Origin: Baffinella frigidus
Lineage: Eukaryota; Cryptophyceae; Cryptomonadales; Baffinellaceae
Direction of reading: 5' to 3'
DNA: 10,419 bases
Assembly (NCBI GenBank): GCA_026770585.1
Contig: MU647106.1
Location: 83,858 to 94,276 of the forward strand
The translations under genes were made by a program, and so were the position numbers. This document shows, piece by piece, positions 1-5,400 of this stretch (its first letter is position 1; the number at the start of each line of letters is the position of its first letter). A model generated the notes under the pieces. It searched no databases and was not told the origin of the DNA. It was given only the letters and a program-made list of their open reading frames with translations.

Positions 1-16
1 GGGGGGGGGGGGGGGG
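1..16. repeat. Poly-G run at the window edge
   Basis: Sixteen consecutive G residues open the window. On the minus strand this lies just after the donor of the last visible exon of the left gene, so it would be intronic. It may also be an assembly-edge homopolymer artefact. Confidence 0.8.
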
Positions 17-21
17 CGGAC

Positions 22-98
22 CATGCCCTCAGGGCCCTCGCCTCGGCCCTGCACGCGCTTCTCCTCGAGGCCCTGCTCCATGATCCCATGGTACCCAT
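22..98 (-). CDS. Exon of the left minus-strand gene
   Basis: On the minus strand an AG acceptor follows a G-rich stretch at 99-100 and an open frame runs to a GTCCGC donor at 21. The 77 bases are 2 + 25 codons, which fits the phase-1 end of the exon at 289-388 and gives Asp at the junction. The product contains GYHGIMEQGLEEKRVQGRGE, with strong GC3. It is rich in Gly, Glu and Arg and I recognise no domain. The next exon lies beyond the window. Confidence 0.45.
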
Positions 99-1873
99 CT
101 GCCCCCCATCACCACATCACCACCCCGAAAACCTTCCAAGTTCAGGGTTCATGCTTTAGGGTTTAGGGTTTAGGGTTGAGGGTTTAGGGTTTAGGGTTTA
201 GGGTTTAGGGTTTAGGGGTTAGGGGTTAGGGGTTAGGGTTTAGGGCGTAGGGTTGAGGATGGGGTCGCGGCGGCAGGGGGGGAGAGACCTGGGGCGAGGG
301 TTGCAGGGAGGGCCGGCGGGTGCCGGATCGGCGCGATCTGGCACGGTGTCATGTTGTCCAACCCCGGGTACCTCGCGTCGGCCGCCGCCTGCAGAGTGAG
401 TGAGGGAGTGTGTGTGTGTGTGAGAGAGAGGGGGGGGGAGAGAGAGTGTGTGTGAGAGAGAGAGAGAGGGAGAGAGAGAGTGCGTGTGAGAGAGAGAGAG
501 AGAGGGAGTGAGAGAGCGAAAGAGTGAGAGAGAGAGAGCGGGCGACGGGCAGCAGGCAGTGAGTGAGGGGCAATGGGGCACGGCGGCAGGTTGTCCGTGG
601 GAAGCTTGCGTCGGGCACCGCCTGGGAACCCGAAACGGGACCAGAGACGTGGGGGTCAGGCTTTCCAAACGGGAGGTAAAAGTCAAGCTCGTCACCGAGA
701 TTCTAGGGTTAGGGTCAGGCGCAATCCACCGTAATGTACATATCCTAGCTCTGCTTGAGTTTTATTCTGGCTCGTGCTGAAAAAAATTTAATCACAGATT
801 CAGTACAAAAGGGCGAAAAGAAAGCCGCTAGTACGAGCCAGAATAAAACTCAAGCAGAGCTAGATATCTTGAGCGTTGGAAGCCTCAACACGCGGGAAAG
901 ATTCTTGCTTGTCCCGAAATTAGAGAAGCTGCGATGGTTGCGAACGCGTCAGAGGCCAGGCGACGCACGCAGGCTGAGGGTTTAGGGTTTAGAGTTTAGG
1001 GTTTAGGGTCTAGGGTTCAGGGTTTAGGCTTCAGGGCAGTGGAGATCCTGCTGGAGTTGCCAGACGAAAACGCAGCCTGCTACCTGCTGCCGCCTCCCCT
1101 GCAGGAGAGCCTGCCCAAGCCGCTCCCCGAAGCACGTCTCGCTCTCCCCCTCCCTCCCTCTCGCCATCTCTCTCTCTCCCCCCCCCTCCCTCTCACCATC
1201 TCTCTCTCCATATTTCGCTCCCGCAGGAAGGGATGGGGGGGAGGGCACCGCGTACAGAGCGCTGTCCGCGTACAGGGCGCTGTCGGTGAAAGTGCCACTG
1301 TCTGAGACCACTGCCGCCTGGCGTAGGTCTTAGGGTTTAGGGTTCAGGATTCAGGGTTTGGGGGGTGGGGTGGATATGGGATGGGGTGTAGGGTTTAGGG
1401 TTTAGGGTTTAGGGATCGTGTGGTACCTCTCGGGACGCGATGCCCACGCGCTCCGGAGAGGGGGTACGAATCTCGACCGGCCTCGAAGCGGGGCGGGCAG
1501 CCTCCAGCAGCGCATCGTCTTCGCCGCACAGCCGCACCATCCGCTCCCTGCCACATGCTATCTTACACCCCATCCCACTCTCCCCGGATCCTGAAAATAT
1601 CTCCCACAACGTTGTGCTCTGAGGATGTGTGCGTCGGGAGTGCGACGGGAGTGTGGCACGAATCACTGCTCCAGACACTGCTGAGTCACTGCCGACGCAA
1701 TCCCAGAGCAAGACGAATCCCAGCATTTTTTTGCTGAAACAACGCACTGCCCTTGGTCAGTCATTGTCGCCAACATGACGCACGGGATCTCACATGAGTT
1801 CGAGGCGCTCCTTCTTCTCGCCCTCCAGACGCGTCATCATCTCATCCAACCTCATGGATTGGCTCCTCGTCAT
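22..1873 (-). CDS. Multi-exon gene of unknown function with a coiled-coil N-terminus (partial, runs off the left edge)
   Basis: This is a proposed minus-strand gene whose exons are listed separately: 1794-1874, 1427-1547, a third exon starting at 1317, 289-388 and 22-98. Three junctions agree in phase: 1794 to 1547 (phase 2), 1427 to 1317 (phase 0) and 289 to 98 (phase 1). The start is taken as the ATG at 1873-1871 because an in-frame TGA lies three codons upstream. The first about 35 residues are heptad-like and highly charged (LDEMMTRLEGEKKERLELME), which predicts a coiled coil. They are followed by an acidic, Ala-rich linker. The introns carry telomere-like repeats that read as CCCTAAA in the sense strand. 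I do not recognise the family and assign no function. The link between the exons above 1000 and those below 400 is inferred only from strand, spacing and style. Confidence 0.45.
140..258. repeat. Telomere-like TTTAGGG array inside a minus-strand intron
   Basis: A run of TTTAGGG units with variants (TTTAGGGG, GTTGAGG, GTAGGG) fills the intron between the exons at 289-388 and 22-98. It is interstitial, not a chromosome end, because exon-like sequence lies on both sides. Read along the minus-strand transcript it is CCCTAAA. Confidence 0.9.
289..388 (-). CDS. Exon of the left minus-strand gene
   Basis: A long CT-rich tract on the minus strand (the complement of the GA/GT tract at 397-540) ends in CTGCAG at 394-389, a textbook 3' splice site. 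The frame then runs AAADARYPGLDNMTPCQIAP and on to a Pro-rich end, closing with a CAG/GTCTCT donor at 289/288. GC3 is close to saturation. The 100 bases end in phase 1 and join the exon at 22-98 in frame. A degenerate copy lies upstream at about 550-621. The family is not recognised. Confidence 0.55.
397..540. repeat. (GA)n/(GT)n low-complexity tract; polypyrimidine tract for the minus strand
   Basis: The plus strand is almost pure GA and GT dinucleotides. Read on the minus strand this is a roughly 145-base CT/CA polypyrimidine tract placed directly upstream of the AG acceptor at 390-389. It is therefore best read as the 3' part of a minus-strand intron. The Ser/Leu-rich translations across it are not real proteins. 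Confidence 0.8.
550..621 (-). pseudogene. Degenerate duplicate of the exon at 289-388
   Basis: On the minus strand, after a CCCAG acceptor at 624-622, the bases begin GCGGTGCCCGACGC and align with the start of the exon at 289-388 (GCGGCGGCCGACGC). They stay alignable with small gaps through ACAACCTG...CCGTGCC. The deletions break the shared frame. It sits upstream of the better copy, inside the same candidate intron. I read it as a decayed tandem exon duplication. It could alternatively be a diverged functional exon. Confidence 0.5.
740..867. repeat. Foldback element with a perfect 31-bp inverted repeat
   Basis: The arm 745-775 and the arm 833-863 are perfect reverse complements over 31 bases (core CTCTGCTTGAGTTTTATTCT). 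With G-T pairs and one bulge the stem extends to about 740-779 against 829-867. The loop of about 49 bases is AT-rich, unlike the GC-rich surroundings. Length and form fit a small foldback transposon (MITE-like) or a long hairpin precursor RNA. No protein is supported here. Confidence 0.8.
892..924. repeat. 33-bp dispersed repeat shared with 10189-10221
   Basis: This stretch matches 10189-10221 at 28 of 33 positions and ends in the shared word CCGAAATTAGA. At 10189-10221 it forms the right end of an inverted-repeat element, so here it is probably a remnant of the same element family. Confidence 0.6.
976..1030. repeat. Telomere-like TTTAGGG array
   Basis: These are imperfect TTTAGGG units (TTTAGAG, TCTAGGG and TTCAGGG variants). 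On the minus strand the tract ends in CCCTCAG and could serve as a 3' splice site. Confidence 0.85.
1084..1317 (-). CDS. Candidate third exon of the left minus-strand gene (strand uncertain)
   Basis: After a minus-strand CCAG acceptor at 1321-1318 the frame reads AAVVSDSGTFTDSALYADSA, in phase 0 with the donor at 1427. It stays open through a Gly/Glu/Arg-rich low-complexity part to a CAGCAG/GTAGCA donor at 1084. A shorter version would end at 1249 before GTGCCC. The competing plus-strand reading is also phase-consistent: VEILLELPDENAACYLLPPP, a GT at 1135, the CT-rich tract, CCCGCAG at 1226, then TAYRALSAYRALSVKVPLSE. The plus reading has the better acceptor. The minus reading is continuous with the exons at 1427-1547 and 1794-1874. 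I lean to minus, weakly. Confidence 0.35.
1137..1216. repeat. CT-rich low-complexity tract
   Basis: About 80 bases of CTCTCTCC/CCCTCCCT lie on the plus strand. Followed by TTTCGCTCCCGCAG, it looks like a plus-strand 3' splice site. This is the main argument against assigning the surrounding sequence to the minus strand. Confidence 0.8.
1328..1414. repeat. Telomere-like TTTAGGG array
   Basis: TTTAGGG units flank a G-rich TGGGGTGGATATGGGATGGGG insert. The array lies between the candidate minus-strand exons 1427-1547 and 1317, as an intron that reads CCCTAAA in their sense direction. Confidence 0.85.
1427..1547 (-). CDS. Second exon of the left minus-strand gene
   Basis: A minus-strand TGGCAG acceptor at 1553-1548 opens a frame reading ERMVRLCGEDDALLEAARPA and then a basic, Pro/Ser-rich linker (EIRTPSPERVGIASRE). 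It stops at a GTACCA donor at 1426. The 121 bases are 1 + 40 codons and join the phase-2 exon at 1794 to continue the coiled coil (LELM-ERMVRL). GC3 is about 80 percent. Plus-strand frames over the same bases are also open but read less like protein. Confidence 0.5.
1548..1793 (-). other. Proposed intron of the left gene; nothing further seen
   Basis: This lies between the GTGAGA donor at 1793 and the CAG acceptor at 1548 on the minus strand. It has no telomere-like repeat and no second exon copy that I can see. A plus-strand open frame of about 105 codons crosses it without signs of selection. Confidence 0.35.
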
Positions 1874-1874
1874 T
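1794..1874 (-). CDS. First coding exon of the left minus-strand gene, coiled coil
   Basis: Reading on the minus strand, ATG at 1873-1871 begins MTRSQSMRLDEMMTRLEGEK and continues KERLELM to an excellent donor, AT/GTGAGA, at 1794/1793. GC3 is very high and the residue pattern is an alternating acidic/basic amphipathic helix. An in-frame TGA at 1885-1883 and no ATG between make 1873 the natural start. A CAG at 1877-1875 could instead make this an internal exon. The next exon (1547) restores ATG across the junction. Confidence 0.5.
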
Positions 1875-2137
1875 CTGTCTCCTCACCACGGGGGAAAGCC
1901 GGGGAAAGCCGGGGAAGGTGATGATTCGCGCAAAGGGAATTTCGCGCTAAAAATACCCTTTTTTGCTTCGCGCCCCTAAAAATACCCCTTGCTTCGCATT
2001 CGGATAGACGTGTCGGTTGCAACCCAGTGGATTGGAGAGGCTCGCAACCTGGGCGCTTGTTCGCAGCTCGGATTTTCGCCAAGGGGACGGTTTTCGAAAG
2101 CCCCTGACGCAGGCGAGGGACTGGTTCGGCAGCCCGC
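1875..2137. promoter_or_regulatory. Candidate bidirectional promoter between divergent genes, with direct repeats
   Basis: This is the gap of about 260 bases between the proposed starts at 1873 (minus) and 2138 (plus). It holds two direct repeats of CTAAAAATACCCYTTGCTTCGC type at 1947-1971 and 1976-1997, 29 bases apart, the first with extra T residues. It also holds three GGGGAAAGCC-type units at about 1890-1918. Repeated short motifs between divergent starts fit a shared regulatory region. No TATA box is obvious. Confidence 0.35.
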
Positions 2138-2414
2138 ATGGGGATAGTGCGCGCAGCGGGGTGGGTGCTCATCGTAGTGTGTGCTTCCGGGATTCCACGC
2201 TGGAACGCGGAGGGTTTCGCAGGGGAGGCACCCGCGGAAGGGGCAGGCAGTCGCGATCATGTGCAGGATTGCGGCGCGGACGCGCTGGGCCTGTCACCTG
2301 GCGCATGGCTCTTCCTCGACGGTGATCCCCTACCCGCTCCCAGACCCCTCCAGCAGAAGCACATTCCTTTCTCACTCCTCAAGTCCCCTCGCCTCAGCGT
2401 ACTCAAGCGCGAGA
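2138..2414 (+). CDS. GT10 gene exon 1: signal anchor and stem
   Basis: ATG at 2138 begins MGIVRAAGWVLIVVCASGIP, a short basic N-terminus followed by a hydrophobic stretch, as in a signal peptide or Golgi signal anchor. An in-frame TGA at 2105-2107 with no ATG between fixes the start. The rest is a Gly/Ala-rich stem with LGLSPGAWLFLDGDPLP. The exon ends at GAGA/GTGGAT (2414/2415). It is 277 bases, phase 1, and joins the exon at 2731 in frame just before an in-frame TAG. Assignment to the GT10 gene rests on strand, phase with exon 2 and topology, not on homology. Confidence 0.55.
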
Positions 2415-5400
2415 GTGGATAGCAGGGCGGGAGCGGCGAGCGGAGGTGCTGGGGCGGGATTCGGCTGGACTCTGGCACTCTTCTGTCCGGCGAGAGACCT
2501 GTGCGCGTCTCGACGATGCTGCCGGTTCAGTTGGCGGTACACGAACCCTGAACCCTGAACCCTGAACCCTGAACCCTGAACGCTAAACGCAAACCCCCAA
2601 ACCCTAAAGTTGCAGCCCCGACGCCCCGGCCTGCCAAGTCAGCTCCTGGTTTAAGGTTTCGGTTTAAGGTTTCTGGTTTAGGGTTTCGGGTTACTCCACA
2701 CTCGACGAGTCTGAACGCTTGATCCGGCAGGTGTGAAGGGTCGAAAGATGGGGGATGGAGAACTGGGGGGGGACGAAGGGGGGAAATGGGATCTGCGAGT
2801 GGTGGAGTCGTCGTTCTCAGACTGCTCGCGCGAAGCGTGGATCAATGACACTCAGCGCTACCAGGTCCGCATATGTCTACCTCTGTCTCCAGTCTATTTG
2901 GGCGAAGCGATTGGGTGAGACAGGGCTCTTTTCACTCCAAAGTCGATGGATTTGTCGAACATATGGACTTTGCAGTTGATAAATGCCATGGTTGGGTATC
3001 TAGCTCTGCCTCACTCGGGTTAACCGACTATTCTCAAGTTGACGTCCTGGGTCGTCCGGTCAAATCCGTCAACTTCGGAGCGGGAATCAGCCCGGTCTCA
3101 CCCAATTTCATAGGAAAACTGTTTCATCTTTGAACTTTTTGGTAATGAAGTTTACTACACGCAATTATTTTGACTAGTATTATTAAATAATTTTTGTAGG
3201 GATTTCCATTGGATCCAATGGTTCTAAATTAAAACCGCTTCCCTGCGAAATTGTTGAGCCCCAATAGACTGAGACAGAGGTGGGACGTGGACGACATGGG
3301 AGAGCACGCGGAGTTTTCGACCCCGCGGGAGGCATGCGCGCCACCCTTTCGGCCTTACCTTCTCCGGGTTGGGGCTCAGGGGGTTTAGGGGGTTAGGGGT
3401 TAGGGGTTAGGCAGGTTGGAACCCTCGGCGGCGTGATTCCATGACGGGTTAGAGCGGTTTTCGCATCTCTCTTCGTGGCCACCAACACAGCCAACCACCT
3501 GCAATCGTTGACGGTTTACTTGCAGCATCGTCAACTCTTGACATGGTGTTATTGATCTGGCTGCATCGCGCAGGTGGGGGAGCGCTGGGATTTTTCGATC
3601 TCGCGGGAGGCGTGCTAACCGGCCATTGTAAGTCTGTACCGGCAATTGTCGACCCCTCGGCGGGTTGATGCCATCACGGGATATGAGCGTCTAGTAAAAC
3701 AGTAGGATGGCCCCGTGTGGTGAATCGTGCAGGTTGGGGAGCACTGGGAGTTTTCCATCTCGCGGGAGGCGTGTGCGCGCGTCCCGGGCCAGTTCTCCCC
3801 CCCCGACGGGTACTGCCGAAACCCTCTCACGTAAGGCACGGCGAACCACGGGTTCGCCGTGCCGAGCTGGCACGTGCGCGCACGCGCGTGCCAGCTCAGC
3901 ACGGCCACTTCTTCCCCCCCGACGGGTATGGGTACCCGAGTCCCCCGACGTACGGACACACTGTCCAGTGTTGCTATCGGGGACACGATCTCGTGCAGAG
4001 TCACAATTGCCCCATGTGCCGGGGCACTCCCCCCCCCCCCGACGGGTACTGCCGAAACCCCCTTACGTGAGGGAGTTGGCCAGGCAGATGCGACGCAGTG
4101 TGCCGGGCCAATTCCCCCCCCCGGGCGGGTACTGCCACCCGAGAGTCCCCGCCACGTTTGGTCCCAGGAAAAGCTCTGATTGGTCAGCAGTCGCGGGAGG
4201 CATGTTCGCGCGTGCCAGAGAGTCACGGACACTTCTCTCCCCCCGACGGGTACTGCCCAACGCTAGGGTAACGCGAGGGATACCGAAAGCTCGCGCTAGA
4301 GCAGGACTTATCGAGGTCTAGCCGGACCCTTTAACAACGTTATGAAAGAAAGTTCGGGTGTTTCGAAGGGGGGGGGGGGTGAATGTTATACCCAAGTCGC
4401 GTCCAAATACGTGCTCTTCTAGTAAGAGCTTTTTGCATGACGGGCCCCCATGTTGAGGTCGAGGCTGAGAGCGAGACTCTCGTCAATCGCAGCAGCAGGA
4501 GTACCAGGGTCAGCGCGAGGCTGAGGCTGAGGGCGCGGGTGAGCGTGGTTGTTGACCCCGAGCCTGGTTGTTGACATTGAACGTGGTTGTTGACATGAGC
4601 AGGCGCGACCGCATGGTGATCCTCGTCGACTATGACCTCCCCCAGGCGCGTCGCCCCGCCCCCTCTTCGCAAGCAAGCCTGTTTGGGGGGATATTGCAGT
4701 TGCCCCCCCGTGCGTCTCGGCACCTGCGCAGAGTCTTCCGCTCTGCCAGTCACAGCAAGGGTCAGTTCAATGCCGGTCGAGGGCGCGTGTGCTCCTAAAC
4801 CCTAAACCCTAAACCTTAAACCCTAAACCCTAAACCCTAAACCCTCAACCCAAAACCCTGAACCCTAAACTCAAAATCCAAAATCCAAAACCCTAAACCC
4901 GAAACTCAAAACGCAGGCGGAGATTCTGCGCGAGAGCACCCTCCTCCTCGTGGTGCCAGCCCTCTGCCCCTACTCTCAAAATGTTGTCATTGTCCACCTG
5001 TTACTCACAATTATCAGCAGGGTATCTTGTCAGTCCTGGGGGGGACAAAGACGGTGTTGATCCGCGTGGTGAGATGCGTTGGGTAAGGTGCGAGTGTTGC
5101 ACCCGACCGTCGTCGCGCGCAGTGCCTCGAGTGCGGGCTGCGCGCAGCTCCCCCGGGCGTTGATTTCGACGCGTAACAAAACAACGTTCCTCTCCGCAGG
5201 CATGGCTGGTGGAACCCGAGGCAGTTTGCCCCTCCTGCTACGATTTTGTCCGGTCCGTGTGCCCTCCCCTCTCCTCGCTTCCAACGTGGATGTAGTGCTC
5301 TCCCTGATGGGTGGCTTGTATGGAATGACCTGTGGGCCCACCTGGGGTGTGGCGTGGGGCGTTTTCAGTAAAGCGACTCCTCTCTCTCTCTCTCTTGAGC

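Noticed and set aside
240-695. Ser/Leu-rich minus-strand open frames with SLSLSH runs
   Set aside because: They translate the CT microsatellite. The sense frame of the flanking exon (289-388) differs from this one.
1420-1737. 105-codon plus-strand open frame
   Set aside because: It overlaps the minus-strand exon with better codon bias and splice phase, and has no recognisable content. Another plus frame through 1415-1600 is phase-compatible with the plus reading at 1322 but also weaker.
2873-3133. 86-codon open frame inside the AT-rich element
   Set aside because: No transposase or other motif. It starts outside the terminal inverted repeat and looks fortuitous.
3615-4232. Open frames of about 200 codons on both strands with a repeated RQYPSGG or PPRRVLP motif
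   Set aside because: The repeats come from the poly-C tandem array, the frames shift between units, and there is no start, splice or domain evidence.
5200-5369. Longer exon in another frame (MAGGTRGSLPLLLRF..., donor GTAAAG at 5370)
   Set aside because: It is phase-compatible with the next exon, but the AWLVEPEAVCPSCYDF frame fits the GT10 family order better. It remains a possible alternative.
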